Assembly: GCA_902560065.1 (NCBI GenBank)
Contig: CACEKG010000004.1
Coordinates: 1 to 64,000, forward strand
Direction of reading: 5' to 3'
Length of the DNA: 64,000 bases
DNA from: an uncultured Bacteroidota bacterium
GTDB taxonomy: Bacteria > Bacteroidota > Bacteroidia > Flavobacteriales > Flavobacteriaceae
The notes beneath the pieces were generated by a model. That model was not told where the DNA came from, did not search any database, and was given only the letters and a program-made list of their open reading frames with translations. This document shows, piece by piece, positions 8,466-20,198 of this stretch. Within the stretch, counting starts at the first letter, position 1; each line of letters starts with the position of its first letter. Position numbers and translations under genes: made by a program.

Positions 8466-8512
8466 ACTGACAATCAGTATTTTGACAAAATTAGCTTTGT
8501 TTTGACTATAAT
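8466..8512 (+). promoter_or_regulatory. Candidate ilv operon promoter with inverted repeat
   Basis: TTGACA (8482-8487) and TATAAT (8507-8512), 19 bases apart, lie 60 bases before ilvD in an otherwise gene-free stretch (8380-8571). Just upstream is the inverted repeat ACTGACAATCAGT (8466-8478), a possible operator or small hairpin. I see no branched-chain-rich leader peptide here. Confidence 0.35.
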
Positions 8513-8571
8513 TTTAATCTTAACAATCAATAGATATAAATAATATTTTATGATTTAAATTAGTTTATTAT

Positions 8572-10251
8572 ATGTCAATAGAATTAAATAAATACAGTAA
8601 AATAGTTACTCAGGATGATACTCAACCTGCTGCTCAAGCAATGTTGCATGCAATAGGTATGAAAGATGATGACTTTGAAAAACCACTTGTTGGTATTGCA
8701 TCGACTGGATATGAAGGAAATCCTTGCAATATGCATTTAAATGATTTATCTAAATTAATTAAAAAAGGCGTTAATAGTAATAATTTATATGGATTAATAT
8801 TTAATACAATTGGTGTAAGCGATGGTATATCTATGGGTACTCCTGGGATGAGGTATTCCCTTCCATCTAGAGATATAATATCAGATTCAATTGAAACTGT
8901 AGTTCAGGCTATGAGTTATGATGCGTTAATTACTGTGGTTGGTTGTGATAAAAATATGCCTGGTGCACTAATGGCAATGTTGAGATTAAATAGACCTTCG
9001 ATATTAGTTTATGGAGGAACTATTGCTCCTGGTTGTTTAGGAGAAAAAAAATTAGATGTTGTATCAGCATTTGAAGCATGGGGAGAAAGAGTTTCAGGAA
9101 AAATAGATGAAGATCAATACAGGTCGGTTATTGAAAACGCTTGTCCAGGAGCAGGGGCTTGTGGCGGAATGTATACAGCAAATACTATGGCTTCCGCGAT
9201 AGAGGCATGCGGAATGGCTATTCCTTATAATTCATCTAACCCTGCAATTAGTAGAGATAAAAAATTAGAATGTAGTAATATAGGATCGTATTTAAAAAAA
9301 ATATTAGAAAAAGATATTAAACCAAAAGATATTGTAACAAGAGAATCTCTTTTAAATGCCCTAAAATTAATAACTGTTTTAGGTGGTTCAACTAATGCTG
9401 TTCTTCATTTTTTAGCGATTGCAAAAGCTGCTGATATTAATCTATCATTGGATGATTTTCAACAAGTTAGTAATTCAACTCCATTTCTTGCTGATTTAAA
9501 ACCGAGCGGGAAATATTTGATGAATGATCTTCATGAAGTTGGAGGTGTTCCTGGAGTTTTAAAATATATGTTAGAAAAAGGAATGCTTTATGGTGATTGT
9601 TTAACTGTAACTGGAAATACACTTGCTGAAAACCTGAAAAACTTAAAACCTTTAAAAAAAGATCAAGAGATCATTAAGTTAGTTAATGAGCCTATTAAGG
9701 AAACAGGTCATTTACAAATATTAAAAGGAAATATCGCAGAAAAAGGTTCTGTTGCAAAAATAACTGGTAAGGAAGGATTAAAGTTTGAAGGACCAGCAAA
9801 AGTTTTTGATAGTGAATTTGAGGCTAATGACGGTATAAGAAATGGTTTTGTTAAAAAGGGAGAAGTCGTAGTAATAAGATATGAAGGGCCCAAGGGAGGG
9901 CCCGGAATGCCAGAAATGTTAAAACCAACAGCTGCGATTATGGGAGCTGGTTTAGGTAAAAGCGTTGCTCTTATAACTGATGGAAGATTTTCTGGCGGAA
10001 CTCATGGTTTTGTAGTTGGTCATATTGTTCCCGAAGCTCAGGAGGGAGGTGTCATTGGATTAATTAAAAATGGAGATATAATATCTATAGATTCAACAAA
10101 TAATTCTTTAAATGTTAAATTAAGTCAAAAAGAAATAGATAAAAGAAAGAAAGAGTGGAAAAAACCTCCTTATAAGTTTAATAAAGGTATATTATATAAG
10201 TATATTAAATCTGTATCTAATGCATCAGAAGGATGTGTTACGGACCAATAA
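8572..10251 (+). CDS. ilvD: Dihydroxy-acid dehydratase
   Basis: IlvD dehydrates dihydroxyisovalerate and dihydroxymethylvalerate to the 2-keto acids of valine and isoleucine. The protein has 559 residues. Iron-sulfur cluster cysteines are visible in [24 protein letters not shown] and [18 protein letters not shown], and the C-terminal [14 protein letters not shown] is the conserved active-site region. First gene of the run ilvD-ilvB-ilvN-ilvC-gapN; ilvB follows after 4 bases. Confidence 0.97.
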   Translation: MSIELNKYSKIVTQDDTQPAAQAMLHAIGMKDDDFEKPLVGIASTGYEGNPCNMHLNDLSKLIKKGVNSNNLYGLIFNTIGVSDGISMGTPGMRYSLPSRDIISDSIETVVQAMSYDALITVVGCDKNMPGALMAMLRLNRPSILVYGGTIAPGCLGEKKLDVVSAFEAWGERVSGKIDEDQYRSVIENACPGAGACGGMYTANTMASAIEACGMAIPYNSSNPAISRDKKLECSNIGSYLKKILEKDIKPKDIVTRESLLNALKLITVLGGSTNAVLHFLAIAKAADINLSLDDFQQVSNSTPFLADLKPSGKYLMNDLHEVGGVPGVLKYMLEKGMLYGDCLTVTGNTLAENLKNLKPLKKDQEIIKLVNEPIKETGHLQILKGNIAEKGSVAKITGKEGLKFEGPAKVFDSEFEANDGIRNGFVKKGEVVVIRYEGPKGGPGMPEMLKPTAAIMGAGLGKSVALITDGRFSGGTHGFVVGHIVPEAQEGGVIGLIKNGDIISIDSTNNSLNVKLSQKEIDKRKKEWKKPPYKFNKGILYKYIKSVSNASEGCVTDQ

Positions 10252-10255
10252 TAAA

Positions 10256-11974
10256 ATGGAAAAAGAAAAATATAATAAAATAACAATAAAACAAATTTCC
10301 GGTGCAGAAGCAATGATTCATTGTTTACTTGCGGAAGGAGTAGATTTAATTTATGGATATCCAGGAGGAGCCATTATGCCTGTTTATGATGAATTATATA
10401 AATTTCAAAAAAAACTTAATCATATTTTAACAAGACATGAGCAAGGAGCTGTTCATGCTGCACAAGGATTTGCTAGAACATCTGGTAAAGTAGGTGTTGC
10501 AATCGCAACTTCTGGTCCAGGCGCAACTAATTTAATCACAGGTATTGCAGATGCTTTAATTGATTCAACTCCAATAGTTTGTATTACTGGACAAGTAGCT
10601 TCTCATTTACTTGGTACTGATGCTTTTCAGGAAACTGATATAATTGGAATTTCAACTCCTGCTACTAAATGGAGTTATCAGATCACTAAAGCTAATGAAA
10701 TTCCTTATGTTATGGCTAAAGCATTTTATATTGCTCGTTCTGGAAGGCCTGGTCCTGTTTTAATTGATATTACAAAAGATGCTCAATTTGAATCATTTGA
10801 CTTTGAATATAAAAAGTGTTTAGGTATAAGAAGTTATAACCCTTTGCCTGAAATAAATACAAAAAAAATAGATGAAGCAATTTCAATTATTAATAATGCA
10901 AAAAAACCATTATTAGTTTGGGGTCAAGGTGTCATATTAGGTAGAGCTGAAGAAGAATTAAAATCCTTTATTGAGAAAACAGGAATTCCAGCAGTTTGGA
11001 CAATTTTGGGATTATCTGCTCTTCCAACATCACATCCTTTGAATATGGGAATGGTTGGAATGCATGGCAATTATGGGCCTAATCTTTTAACAAATGAGTG
11101 TGATGTCCTTATTGCTGTTGGTATGAGATTTGATGACAGGGTAACAGGGGATTTAAATACGTATGCAAAACAGGCAAAAATTATTCATTTAGAAATTGAT
11201 CCTTCAGAAATAAATAAAAATGTTAAAGTAGATGTTCCAATATTGGGAAATTGTAAAGAATCACTTGGTCTTTTAATTAAAAAAATAAAACAAAATAATT
11301 TTTCATCATGGATTAATCATTTTAAGGAATTATATGAAATTGAGTATAAAAAAGTAATTAAAGGAGATTTATTTCCTAAAAAAAATGGCTTAACAATGGG
11401 AGAAGCTATCGAATCAATTAATAAATATTCCAAAGGAGATGCGGTGATTGTAACAGATGTTGGTCAGCACCAAATGGTTGCATGTCGCTACGCTAAATTT
11501 AATAGAAGCCAAAGCAACCTGACTTCTGGAGGTCTTGGAACTATGGGTTTTGCCTTACCTGCTGCAATTGGTGCAAAGATGGGTGCACCAGATAGAGAAG
11601 TTGTTGCTGTGATTGGAGATGGTGGTTATCAAATGACAATTCAAGAATTGGGAACAATTTTTCAAACACAAGTTGCAGTAAAGATAGTTGTTTTAAATAA
11701 TGATTTTTTAGGAATGGTAAGGCAGTGGCAACAATTATTTTTTGATAAAAGATATGCTTCAACTGAAATGACAAATCCAGATTTTGTTACTATTGCAAAA
11801 GGGTATCATATAGATGCAGTTAGAGTTACAAAAAGAAATGAATTAGACTCAGCAGTAAAAAAAATGATGTTATCAAAAAAGCCTTTCTTTTTAGAAGTTT
11901 GTGTAGAAAAAGAAGATAATGTTTTTCCTATGATACCATCAGGAGCAAGTGTTTCAGATATAAGACTTGAATAA
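10256..11974 (+). CDS. ilvB: Acetolactate synthase, large (catalytic) subunit
   Basis: A 572-residue thiamine-diphosphate enzyme that condenses two pyruvates to acetolactate, or pyruvate with 2-oxobutyrate to acetohydroxybutyrate. The N-terminal domain has GYPGGAIMPVYD and the catalytic glutamate in TRHEQGAVHAAQG; the C-terminal domain has the diphosphate/Mg motif GDGGYQMTIQEL. I start it at the ATG at 10256 (MEKEKYNKITIKQ); an earlier in-frame ATG at 10220 would overlap ilvD and adds residues without family resemblance. ilvN begins 1 base after its stop. Confidence 0.96.
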   Translation: MEKEKYNKITIKQISGAEAMIHCLLAEGVDLIYGYPGGAIMPVYDELYKFQKKLNHILTRHEQGAVHAAQGFARTSGKVGVAIATSGPGATNLITGIADALIDSTPIVCITGQVASHLLGTDAFQETDIIGISTPATKWSYQITKANEIPYVMAKAFYIARSGRPGPVLIDITKDAQFESFDFEYKKCLGIRSYNPLPEINTKKIDEAISIINNAKKPLLVWGQGVILGRAEEELKSFIEKTGIPAVWTILGLSALPTSHPLNMGMVGMHGNYGPNLLTNECDVLIAVGMRFDDRVTGDLNTYAKQAKIIHLEIDPSEINKNVKVDVPILGNCKESLGLLIKKIKQNNFSSWINHFKELYEIEYKKVIKGDLFPKKNGLTMGEAIESINKYSKGDAVIVTDVGQHQMVACRYAKFNRSQSNLTSGGLGTMGFALPAAIGAKMGAPDREVVAVIGDGGYQMTIQELGTIFQTQVAVKIVVLNNDFLGMVRQWQQLFFDKRYASTEMTNPDFVTIAKGYHIDAVRVTKRNELDSAVKKMMLSKKPFFLEVCVEKEDNVFPMIPSGASVSDIRLE

Positions 11975-11975
11975 A

Positions 11976-12515
11976 ATGGAATTAAAAAAATATACAATTT
12001 CTGTATACAGTGAGAATAATGTTGGATTACTAAATAGAATTTCAGCAATTTTTCTCAAAAGACATATAAACTTAGATAGTTTTTCATCATCTGAATCTGA
12101 GATTAAAGATGTTTATAGATTTGTGATAGTCGTAAAAATAGACATAAACAAAATAAATAATTTGGTGAAACAAATAGAAAAACAAGTTGATGTTATTAAG
12201 GCTTTTTATCATACAGATGAGGAAACAATTTTTCAAGAATCTGCACTTTACAAGGTCAAATCAAATTCTCTTTTTGAAGAAAGAAAAATTCAAAATATTA
12301 TAAAACAAAGCCAGGCAAACATCGTCACTGTTTCACCAAAATTTTTTGTAATTGAATTGACAGGGTTTAGAGAAGAAACGGAAAAGCTATACAACGATTT
12401 AAAACCACTTGGACTTTTACAATTTGTTAGATCTGGAAGAATTTCTGTTACAAAAGAAAAAATGGGTATATCAGAAATATTAAATACTTTTAAAAATAAT
12501 AATAATAAAATTTAA
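11976..12515 (+). CDS. ilvN: Acetolactate synthase, small (regulatory) subunit
   Basis: A protein of about 179 residues with an N-terminal ACT domain ([23 protein letters not shown]...), which binds valine for feedback inhibition and activates IlvB. A second, less conserved domain follows ([20 protein letters not shown]). I choose the ATG at 11976; a TTG three codons upstream (11967) is in frame but overlaps ilvB. Fourth-place spacing to ilvC is 4 bases. It is the regulatory partner of the adjacent ilvB product. Confidence 0.93.
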   Translation: MELKKYTISVYSENNVGLLNRISAIFLKRHINLDSFSSSESEIKDVYRFVIVVKIDINKINNLVKQIEKQVDVIKAFYHTDEETIFQESALYKVKSNSLFEERKIQNIIKQSQANIVTVSPKFFVIELTGFREETEKLYNDLKPLGLLQFVRSGRISVTKEKMGISEILNTFKNNNNKI

Positions 12516-12519
12516 TCAA

Positions 12520-13995
12520 ATGGCTAATTATTTTAATCAACTTTCACTTCGAGACCAATTGCATCAATTAGGACAATGTAGGTTTATGGACTTATCTGAG
12601 TTTAATGATGGTGTTTTAGAATTGAAGGGTAAAAAAATTGTAATTATTGGATGTGGAGCACAAGGTTTAAATCAGGGTCTTAACATGAGAGATTCAGGAT
12701 TAGATATTTCATATGCTTTACGAGAAAATGCTATAAAAGAGAAAAGAGAATCGTTCATAAACTCAACAAAAAATAATTTTAATGTCGGTACCATTGAAGA
12801 ATTAGTTCCAAATGCAGACTTAGTTTTAAATTTAACTCCTGATAAAAATCACACTAAAGTGATTTTAAATGTTATGCCATTTATGAAAAAAGGATCAACA
12901 TTATCATATTCCCATGGATTTAATATAGTTGAAGAAGGAATTGAAATTAGAAAAGATATAACTGTTATTATGGTTGCTCCAAAATGTCCAGGTTCAGAGG
13001 TTAGAGAAGAATATAAAAGAGGTTTTGGTGTTCCAACCTTAATAGCTGTTCACCCTGAAAATGATCCAAATGGAAAAGGACTTGATCAAGCAAAAGCATA
13101 TGCTTATTCAACTGGAGGACATAGGGCAGGTGTTCTAGAATCGTCTTTTGTTGCTGAGGTTAAATCAGATTTAATGGGTGAGCAAACAATACTTTGTGGT
13201 GTTTTACAAACAGGTTCAATCTTATGTTTTAACAAAATGGTAGAGAAGGGAATAAATTCTGCTTATGCAGCAAAGTTGGTTCAATATGGATGGGAAACTA
13301 TTACTGAAGCATTAAAACATGGTGGAATTACAAATATGATGGATAGATTGTCAAATTCAGCAAAAGTTAAAGCTTTTGAACTTTCTGAGGAGTTAAAACA
13401 AATTTTAACCCCTTTATTTCAAAAACATATGGATGATATTATTTCTGGAAACTTTTCAAAAAACATGATGAAAGATTGGGAAAATGATGACAAAGATTTA
13501 TTGAAATGGAGAGCTGAAACTGGAAAAACAGCATTTGAAAAAACAGAAATTTCATCAGAAAAAATAGATGAGCAAGAGTTTTTTGATAATGGAATTTTAA
13601 TGGTTGCATTTGTAAGAGCAGGTGTTGAATTGGCATTTGACACAATGATAGAAGCAGGAATAAAAGAAGAATCAGCTTATTATGAGTCCCTACATGAAAC
13701 TCCTTTAATCGCAAACTTAATTGCTAGAAAAAAATTATTTGAGATGAACAGAGTAATTTCTGATACTGCTGAATATGGATGCTATCTTTTTGATCATGCT
13801 GCAAAACCATTACTCTCAAACTTTATGAAAAAAATTGATAAAAGCTTAATAGGTGATGGATCAAAATATATTAAACAAACTGGCGTTGATAATAAAAAAC
13901 TTATAGATATCAATGAAATTATTCGTTATCACCCTGTTGAGATAATTGGTTATGAACTTCGTGATTCTATGACTGCAATGAAGAAAATTATATAA
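12520..13995 (+). CDS. ilvC: Ketol-acid reductoisomerase, class II
   Basis: KARI isomerises and reduces acetolactate or acetohydroxybutyrate using NADPH. At 491 residues it is the long class II form, with duplicated knotted domains. The Rossmann motif is [14 protein letters not shown] (about residues 43-56) and the conserved [14 protein letters not shown] is at about 150-165. It is followed after only 13 bases by gapN, an unusual neighbour; threonine deaminase, often found here in Bacteroidota, is absent. Confidence 0.97.
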   Translation: MANYFNQLSLRDQLHQLGQCRFMDLSEFNDGVLELKGKKIVIIGCGAQGLNQGLNMRDSGLDISYALRENAIKEKRESFINSTKNNFNVGTIEELVPNADLVLNLTPDKNHTKVILNVMPFMKKGSTLSYSHGFNIVEEGIEIRKDITVIMVAPKCPGSEVREEYKRGFGVPTLIAVHPENDPNGKGLDQAKAYAYSTGGHRAGVLESSFVAEVKSDLMGEQTILCGVLQTGSILCFNKMVEKGINSAYAAKLVQYGWETITEALKHGGITNMMDRLSNSAKVKAFELSEELKQILTPLFQKHMDDIISGNFSKNMMKDWENDDKDLLKWRAETGKTAFEKTEISSEKIDEQEFFDNGILMVAFVRAGVELAFDTMIEAGIKEESAYYESLHETPLIANLIARKKLFEMNRVISDTAEYGCYLFDHAAKPLLSNFMKKIDKSLIGDGSKYIKQTGVDNKKLIDINEIIRYHPVEIIGYELRDSMTAMKKII

Positions 13996-14008
13996 TTTTT
14001 ATAAATAT

Positions 14009-15595
14009 ATGAGTAATAAAGTCCCAAAAAAATATCAAGTTTCTCTATTTAATTGTGACGAATACTTAATTAATGGAGAATTAAATAAATGGAAAGGTAA
14101 TACAACACCTGTTTATTCTTCAATTGTTTTAGAGGATAAAAATGGAAATGAGAATAAAACACTTTTAGGTTCAATTCCAGATATGGAAACTGAATCTGCT
14201 ATAGAAGCTCTTAATGCTGCAAAAAATGCTTTTAATAGAGGTCAAGGTTATTGGCCTACATTAAAAGTGGGAGAGAGGTTAAAATGCATGGAGAAGTTTG
14301 TTGAAAAAATGAAAGCTTCAAGAGAGGAAGTCGTTAAATTATTGATGTGGGAAATTTGTAAAAATAAAACAGATTCATATAAGGAATTTGATAGAACAGT
14401 AGATTATATTAATGATACTATTGATGCATATAAAACACTTGATAGAAAAAGTGCAAAATTTGATAAAGAGGGTGGTATCCACGCTCATATTCGAAGAGGT
14501 CCTTTAGGAATTGTTCTTTGTTTAGGACCTTATAATTACCCTTTGAATGAGACCTTTTGTTTATTAATTCCTGCAATTATAATGGGAAATACGGCTATTT
14601 TTAAACCTGCAAAACATGGAGTTTTATTAATTGCTCCTCTTTTAAAGGCTTTTAAAGAAAGTTTTCCTCCTGGAGTTGTGAATATATTATTTGGTCGAGG
14701 AAGAAAAATTGCAACACCAATTATGCAGACTGGATTTATTGATGTTCTTGCTCTTATTGGACATAGTTCTTCTGCTGTTTCCTTACAAGATGAACATCCA
14801 AATAAAAATAGATTAAGATTAGTTTTAGGATTAGAAGCAAAAAATCCTGGAATTATTCTTCCTGATGCAGATCTTGATCATACAGTTAAAGAATGTATTT
14901 CCGGGACTTTGTCATATAATGGACAAAGGTGTACAGCATTAAAAGTTTTATACGTTCATGAGTCAATTGTCGATGAGTTTAATAAAAAATTTGCTAATGC
15001 AGTTGATAATTTAAAATATGGTCTTCCTTGGGAAGATACTTTTTTGACTCCTTTACCGGAACCTTCTAAACCTGCCTATATTAAAGAACTAATTAATGAT
15101 GCTGTTGAAAAAGGTGCTAAGGTATTGAATAAAAAAGGAGGGAAGTTATCTTCAAATTATTCTTTTCCTGCTGTTTTATATCCAGTTGATAATTCAATGA
15201 AAGTTTATCATGAAGAACAATTTGGTCCAGTAGTTCCTATTATTTCTTATAAAGACATAAACGAACCTTTAGATGCAATGGCAGCATCTGAATATGGGCA
15301 ACAGGTAAGTTTATTTGGAAAAGATGTAAAAAAACTGGGTCCTCTTATTGATTCTCTTGCTAATTTGGTATGTAGAGTAAACTTGAATTCAGCATGTCAA
15401 AGAGGTCCAGATGTCTACCCTTTTACTGGAAGGAAAAATTCCGCTGTAAGTACCCTTAGTGTATATGATGCTTTAAGATCATTTTCAATAAGAACTTTTG
15501 TTGCATCTAAAGACAATCCATATAATAATAATATTCTTGAAAAACTTTTAAATTCTAATGAATCAAATTTTATAAATACAGATTATTTACTTTAA
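14009..15595 (+). CDS. gapN: NADP-dependent glyceraldehyde-3-phosphate dehydrogenase (non-phosphorylating)
   Basis: A 528-residue aldehyde-dehydrogenase-fold protein closest to GapN, which oxidises glyceraldehyde 3-phosphate directly to 3-phosphoglycerate while making NADPH. Seen are the cofactor region [20 protein letters not shown], the glutamate region [17 protein letters not shown], the catalytic cysteine in [10 protein letters not shown] and the downstream [10 protein letters not shown]. Long N- and C-terminal arms fit the GapN branch. It is 13 bases after ilvC and so appears to be the last gene of the ilv operon. Its stop overlaps the convergent leuB stop by 4 bases. Confidence 0.88.
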   Translation: MSNKVPKKYQVSLFNCDEYLINGELNKWKGNTTPVYSSIVLEDKNGNENKTLLGSIPDMETESAIEALNAAKNAFNRGQGYWPTLKVGERLKCMEKFVEKMKASREEVVKLLMWEICKNKTDSYKEFDRTVDYINDTIDAYKTLDRKSAKFDKEGGIHAHIRRGPLGIVLCLGPYNYPLNETFCLLIPAIIMGNTAIFKPAKHGVLLIAPLLKAFKESFPPGVVNILFGRGRKIATPIMQTGFIDVLALIGHSSSAVSLQDEHPNKNRLRLVLGLEAKNPGIILPDADLDHTVKECISGTLSYNGQRCTALKVLYVHESIVDEFNKKFANAVDNLKYGLPWEDTFLTPLPEPSKPAYIKELINDAVEKGAKVLNKKGGKLSSNYSFPAVLYPVDNSMKVYHEEQFGPVVPIISYKDINEPLDAMAASEYGQQVSLFGKDVKKLGPLIDSLANLVCRVNLNSACQRGPDVYPFTGRKNSAVSTLSVYDALRSFSIRTFVASKDNPYNNNILEKLLNSNESNFINTDYLL

Positions 15596-16665
15596 TTTTC
15601 TGATAAAATTAGATTTTTAAGAAAGTCACCAATATCATTTGTTTTAAAAGCTTTTTCATTATTTTGAGCCAAATCCTCAGTTATAATACCTTTTTCTAAA
15701 GATTTTTCTACAGATTTTTTAATACATTCAGCTTCTTCTTTTAAATTAAAAGCCATTTCAAACATCATAGCAGCTGAAAGTATTGCTGCTAGAGGGTTTG
15801 CAATGTTTTTACCAGTAGCTTGTGGATAAGATCCATGAATTGGTTCAAAAAGACTATTGTTATTTCCAATTGATGCAGAAGGCATTAAACCCATAGATCC
15901 AGAAATTACAGAAGCTTCATCAGTTAAAATATCTCCAAAAAGATTTTCAGTAATTAAGACATCATAGGTGTTTGGCCATTGAATAAGTCTCATAGCAACA
16001 GCATCAACAAATTCATAACTTACTTCAACCTCTGGATAGTCTTTTTCCATTGATTGAACAGTTTCCCTCCATAATCTTGAACTTTCTAAAACATTTGCTT
16101 TATCAACACAGCATAGTTTTTTTCTTCTTTTCATGGATAATTCAAATCCTTTTTTTGCTAGTCTCTTTATTTCCTCTCTTTTATATGTACATGTGTCGTA
16201 AGCTGTATCACCATTGTCTTTTCTGCCTCTGTCTCCAAAATAAATACCACTAGTTAATTCTCTAACGAAGATTAAGTCAGTTCCATTTATTCTTTCTTTT
16301 TTTAAAGGTGATTTATCAATTAATGAGGAAAAAGTGAAAGTTGGTCTTATATTGGCAAATAAACCAAGTTTTTTTCTCATTTTAAGAAGACCTTGTTCGG
16401 GTCGAATCTTAGCTGAAGGATCATTATCATATTTTGGATCACCAATTGCACCAAAAAGAATTGAATCTGCTTCGATGCAAATTTTGTGAGTTTCGTCAGG
16501 ATAAGGATCATTATATTTTTCAATTGCAATTGCCCCTGTTGAAGCATAAGTCCATATAATTTTATGATTATACTTTTTACATATAGCATTGCAAACTTTA
16601 ATGGCTTCTTTTGTAATTTCTGGTCCTATTCCATCACCGGCTAAAACAGCTATTTTTAATTCCAT
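15592..16665 (-). CDS. leuB: 3-isopropylmalate dehydrogenase
   Basis: LeuB oxidatively decarboxylates 3-isopropylmalate to 2-oxoisocaproate with NAD; the same enzyme acts on 3-methylmalate in the citramalate route. The N-terminus is [31 protein letters not shown], the metal-binding [18 protein letters not shown] and the NAD motif [14 protein letters not shown] are all present. Length is 357 residues. It overlaps the cimA stop by 10 bases and is last in leuA-leuC-leuD-cimA-leuB. Confidence 0.96.
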   Translation of the reverse strand: MELKIAVLAGDGIGPEITKEAIKVCNAICKKYNHKIIWTYASTGAIAIEKYNDPYPDETHKICIEADSILFGAIGDPKYDNDPSAKIRPEQGLLKMRKKLGLFANIRPTFTFSSLIDKSPLKKERINGTDLIFVRELTSGIYFGDRGRKDNGDTAYDTCTYKREEIKRLAKKGFELSMKRRKKLCCVDKANVLESSRLWRETVQSMEKDYPEVEVSYEFVDAVAMRLIQWPNTYDVLITENLFGDILTDEASVISGSMGLMPSASIGNNNSLFEPIHGSYPQATGKNIANPLAAILSAAMMFEMAFNLKEEAECIKKSVEKSLEKGIITEDLAQNNEKAFKTNDIGDFLKNLILSEN

Positions 16666-18191
16666 TTTTTTGAATAAATAATATTTAACATTTTTTCAGT
16701 AGCTTTTATGGCAGATACAGTTTGATCAGAATCTAACCCTCTTGTAGTAAAATCACGATCATTATATTTCCATGTAATTGATGTTTCACACAAGGCATCA
16801 GAGTTACTTCCAGGAGGAATTCTAACAGCATAATCAATTAGGTTGGGTAGTTTAATTTTTTGATTTTTATAAATCTTGTTTATTGCATTCCAAAAAGCAT
16901 CATATTGGCCATCTCCAGAAGAATTTTCTTCAAAAACCTTTCCATTGAAGTCCAAAGCTACAGAAGTTGTAGCATTTAATCCTTTAGAATGAGATAATGC
17001 ATATGATTTTATTTTGATTTTATTTTTTATACTTTCACTTCCTATAACATCAGATATGATGTATGGAAGATCCTCAGCGGTTACTCTTTCTTTTTTATCA
17101 CCTAATTCTATAACTCGTTCCGTAACTAATTTAATTTCACTTTCATTTAAAGTTAGACCAAGTTCAGTTAAATTTTTTTTAATGTTTGCTTTTCCAGAGG
17201 TTTTTCCTAGAGCATATTTTCTTTTTCTGCCAAATCTTTCTGGAATTAAATCGTTGAAATATAAGTTTTTTTTATCATCACCATCTGCATGAACACCTGC
17301 TGTCTGTGTAAAAACATTTTCTCCAACTATAGGTTTATTTGCTGGAATTCTAAAACCAGTTAAAGTTGAAACTAATTTACTTACCTTATGAAGAGATTCC
17401 TCATTAACCGAAATTTTAATATTAGGTAAAAAATCATTTATAGCTGCAATTACACTTGCCATTGGGGCATTACCAGCCCTTTCACCCATTCCATTTACAG
17501 TAAGATGTAATCCTTTAACACCAGCTCTTAAAGATTCTAAAGAATTTGCAACTCCTAAATCATAATCATTGTGACCATGAAAATCAAAGTGTAAATTGGG
17601 AAATTTATTAATGATTTCAGATAAAAAATTATAGGTCTCTCTAGGATTTAAAATACCAAGAGTGTCTGGTAATAATACCCTTTTAATTGGTTCATTTGAA
17701 ATAAAATTTAAATATTCGAAAACATAGTCTTTTGAATTTCTCATACCATTACTCCAATCTTCAAGGTATACATTAGTTTCTATTCCAATTTTTTTAGCTT
17801 CAAAGATATTTTTCGAAATAGATTTAAAATGATCAGTAGGCTCTTTTTTTAACTGATACTTAAGATGATTTAAAGATCCTTTTGTCAATAGATTTTGAAC
17901 CTTAGCATCAGCTTTTTTCATCCAATCTAAAGAAATTCCCTTGTCAACAAAGGTTAAAATTTCTATTTTATTTAAAAGCGAATTTTCTTTAGCCCAATTA
18001 GTAATATTTTTTACAGCATAAAACTCTCCTTCAGAAACTCTCGCAGAAGCTATTTCTATTCTGTTTACTTTTAATTCATTGAGCAGTAGCTTAGCTAAAG
18101 TTAGTTTTTCAGATGCGGAAAAGGATACGCCAGATGTTTGTTCTCCATCTCTTAAAGTTGTATCCATAATTTCTATAACTTTATTGCTCAT
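16656..18191 (-). CDS. cimA: (R)-citramalate synthase (LeuA/CimA family)
   Basis: A 511-residue Claisen-condensing enzyme with an HMGL-like TIM barrel ([20 protein letters not shown] at the N-terminus; HGHND metal site; NGMGERAGN) and a C-terminal LeuA-type regulatory dimer domain. From memory its barrel, especially the stretches LLTKGSLNHL, VYLEDWSNG, FTQTAGVHADGD and PERFGRKR, resembles the characterised Leptospira citramalate synthase much more than LeuA, so I infer pyruvate plus acetyl-CoA to citramalate, the threonine-independent route to 2-oxobutyrate. A second isopropylmalate synthase is the alternative. It sits 2 bases after leuD, within the leu operon whose LeuCD and LeuB can process citramalate. 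Confidence 0.78.
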   Translation of the reverse strand: MSNKVIEIMDTTLRDGEQTSGVSFSASEKLTLAKLLLNELKVNRIEIASARVSEGEFYAVKNITNWAKENSLLNKIEILTFVDKGISLDWMKKADAKVQNLLTKGSLNHLKYQLKKEPTDHFKSISKNIFEAKKIGIETNVYLEDWSNGMRNSKDYVFEYLNFISNEPIKRVLLPDTLGILNPRETYNFLSEIINKFPNLHFDFHGHNDYDLGVANSLESLRAGVKGLHLTVNGMGERAGNAPMASVIAAINDFLPNIKISVNEESLHKVSKLVSTLTGFRIPANKPIVGENVFTQTAGVHADGDDKKNLYFNDLIPERFGRKRKYALGKTSGKANIKKNLTELGLTLNESEIKLVTERVIELGDKKERVTAEDLPYIISDVIGSESIKNKIKIKSYALSHSKGLNATTSVALDFNGKVFEENSSGDGQYDAFWNAINKIYKNQKIKLPNLIDYAVRIPPGSNSDALCETSITWKYNDRDFTTRGLDSDQTVSAIKATEKMLNIIYSKKWN

Positions 18192-18193
18192 TA

Positions 18194-18790
18194 CTATAAT
18201 GGTGATTTTTTTGCAAAACTAGTTATATCATTTTTAATACTATTAAGAAAATCAATGTCATCATAACCGTTTAATAAATTTTCTTTTTTATATGAGCTAA
18301 TATCAAAGTTTTCACTTTTATTTTTAGATAGATTTAAAATTTGTTGTTTAGGCAAATTAATTTTAAATTCAGATTTAGGATTTTCTTCAATAGTTCTGAA
18401 AATTTCTTCTAAAAAATTATCTGAAATTTGAACTGGTAAAACACCAATATTTAAACAATTATTTCTAAATATGTCAGCAAAAAAACTTGAAACTACACAT
18501 CTAAAGCCATAATCATATATTGCCCAGGCAGCATGTTCTCTTGAAGACCCTGAACCAAAATTTTTACCTGCCACAAGTATTTTACCATCAAAACTTTCAT
18601 TATTTAAGATAAAATCTTTTTTTGGTCGATTATCACTAAAAAATCTCCAATCTCTAAAAAGATTATCTCCGAAACCTTTTCTTTCAGTTGCTTTAAGAAA
18701 TCTAGCAGGTATTATCTGATCTGTATCTACATTTTCAATTGGTAGAGGAACTGCTGTACTGTTTAAAATATTAAATTTTTCGTATGCCAT
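18194..18790 (-). CDS. leuD: 3-isopropylmalate dehydratase, small subunit
   Basis: A 198-residue swivel-domain subunit that pairs with LeuC to isomerise 2- to 3-isopropylmalate, and citramalate to methylmalate. The signature VDTDQIIPARFLK is near residue 20 and GKNFGSGSSREHAAWAI near residue 75. It follows leuC by 8 bases and precedes cimA by 2. Confidence 0.96.
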   Translation of the reverse strand: MAYEKFNILNSTAVPLPIENVDTDQIIPARFLKATERKGFGDNLFRDWRFFSDNRPKKDFILNNESFDGKILVAGKNFGSGSSREHAAWAIYDYGFRCVVSSFFADIFRNNCLNIGVLPVQISDNFLEEIFRTIEENPKSEFKINLPKQQILNLSKNKSENFDISSYKKENLLNGYDDIDFLNSIKNDITSFAKKSPL

Positions 18791-18798
18791 TTATAAGA

Positions 18799-20193
18799 TT
18801 ATAAAAAAATTCTTGGATCAGTTACTTCACCTGTAACAGCAGCAGCAGCAGCAACTATTGGGCTCCCTAATAGAGTTCTTGATCCAGGACCTTGTCTTCC
18901 TTCAAAATTTCTATTAGAAGTGCTTACTGCATATTTTCCTGGAGGTATTTTATCATCATTCATTGCCAGACAAGCAGAACAACCAGGCTCTCTTAATTCA
19001 AAACCAGATTCATTTAAAACATTTAATAAACCTTCATTTTTTATTGATTGAAGAACCTTATGGGAGCCAGGAACTAACCAAGCTGTAACATTATTTGCTT
19101 TTTTTCTCCCTTTTACAATATTTGTAAAAGCTCTAAAATCTTCAATTCTTCCATTAGTACAACTCCCTAAAAAAACAAAATCAATTTTTTTTCCAATCAT
19201 TTTTTCTCCTTCGTTATATCCCATATATTCTAAAGATTTTTTATACGTTGAGGGATCTCCAATTACTGATGATGCTTTTGGAATAGATTTTGAAATAGGT
19301 AATCCCATTCCTGGATTAGTTCCAAAAGTTATCATAGGTTCTATTTCACTAGCATTAAAAATATATTCTTTATCAAATTTTGCTTTTTCATCAGATTTTA
19401 AAGTTCTCCAATATTTCATAGCTCTATCAAACTCCAATTTTTTAGGAGTAAACTCTCTGTTTTTTATGTAATCAAAAGTTTTTTTATCAGGTGCAATCAT
19501 ACCTCCTCTAGCACCCATTTCGATACTTAGATTGCATACAGTCATTCTACCTTCCATTGATAAAGATTCAAAAACTTGACCAGAATATTCAACAAAATAT
19601 CCTGTAGCTCCTGAGGTAGTTAATTTAGATATTATAAAAAGAGCTACGTCCTTAGGAGTAACTCCATTATTTAATTTACCGTCAATTGTAATTCTCATTT
19701 TTTTTGGTTTTGGCTGAATTATACATTGAGTAGCTAAAACCATTTCAACTTCAGATGTTCCAATTCCAAAAGCAATTGCTCCAAATGCTCCATGAGTTGA
19801 TGTATGTGAATCACCACATACAATTGTTGCTCCAGGTTGAGTTATTCCATATTCAGGACCTATAACATGTACAATTCCATTTTTTTTATGGCCTAAACCC
19901 CAATAAGAAATTCCATTATCTTTTGCATTTGTTTCTAAAGCTTTCAATTGTTTTGCTGATAGTGGATCAGCAACTGGAAGATGTTGATTTATAGTAGGAG
20001 TATTGTGATCGGCAGTTGCAAATGTTCTGTCAGGAAATAAAACATTAATTTTTCTTTTTTTTAAACCTAGAAAAGCAACTGGGCTGGTTACCTCATGAAC
20101 CATATGACGATCTATAAATAGAACGTCAGGTCCATCTTTTATAGATTTTACAACATGAGAGTCCCAAACTTTATCAAAAAGTGTTTTATTCAT
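18799..20193 (-). CDS. leuC: 3-isopropylmalate dehydratase, large subunit
   Basis: A 464-residue aconitase-family protein carrying the [4Fe-4S] cluster of isopropylmalate isomerase. Cluster cysteines are visible in [14 protein letters not shown] and [37 protein letters not shown] is the conserved substrate region. Partner subunit is leuD, 8 bases downstream; leuA lies 5 bases upstream. Confidence 0.97.
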   Translation of the reverse strand: MNKTLFDKVWDSHVVKSIKDGPDVLFIDRHMVHEVTSPVAFLGLKKRKINVLFPDRTFATADHNTPTINQHLPVADPLSAKQLKALETNAKDNGISYWGLGHKKNGIVHVIGPEYGITQPGATIVCGDSHTSTHGAFGAIAFGIGTSEVEMVLATQCIIQPKPKKMRITIDGKLNNGVTPKDVALFIISKLTTSGATGYFVEYSGQVFESLSMEGRMTVCNLSIEMGARGGMIAPDKKTFDYIKNREFTPKKLEFDRAMKYWRTLKSDEKAKFDKEYIFNASEIEPMITFGTNPGMGLPISKSIPKASSVIGDPSTYKKSLEYMGYNEGEKMIGKKIDFVFLGSCTNGRIEDFRAFTNIVKGRKKANNVTAWLVPGSHKVLQSIKNEGLLNVLNESGFELREPGCSACLAMNDDKIPPGKYAVSTSNRNFEGRQGPGSRTLLGSPIVAAAAAVTGEVTDPRIFL

Positions 20194-20198
20194 ATAAA

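Noticed and set aside
8400-8475. Leader peptide before ilvD
   Set aside because: Only a 12-codon frame (MIEYIKKMHETN) is found, without a run of branched-chain codons.
11541-12048. Antisense open frames inside ilvB and ilvN
   Set aside because: They lie wholly opposite conserved genes and have no family resemblance; AT-rich coding DNA gives such frames by chance.
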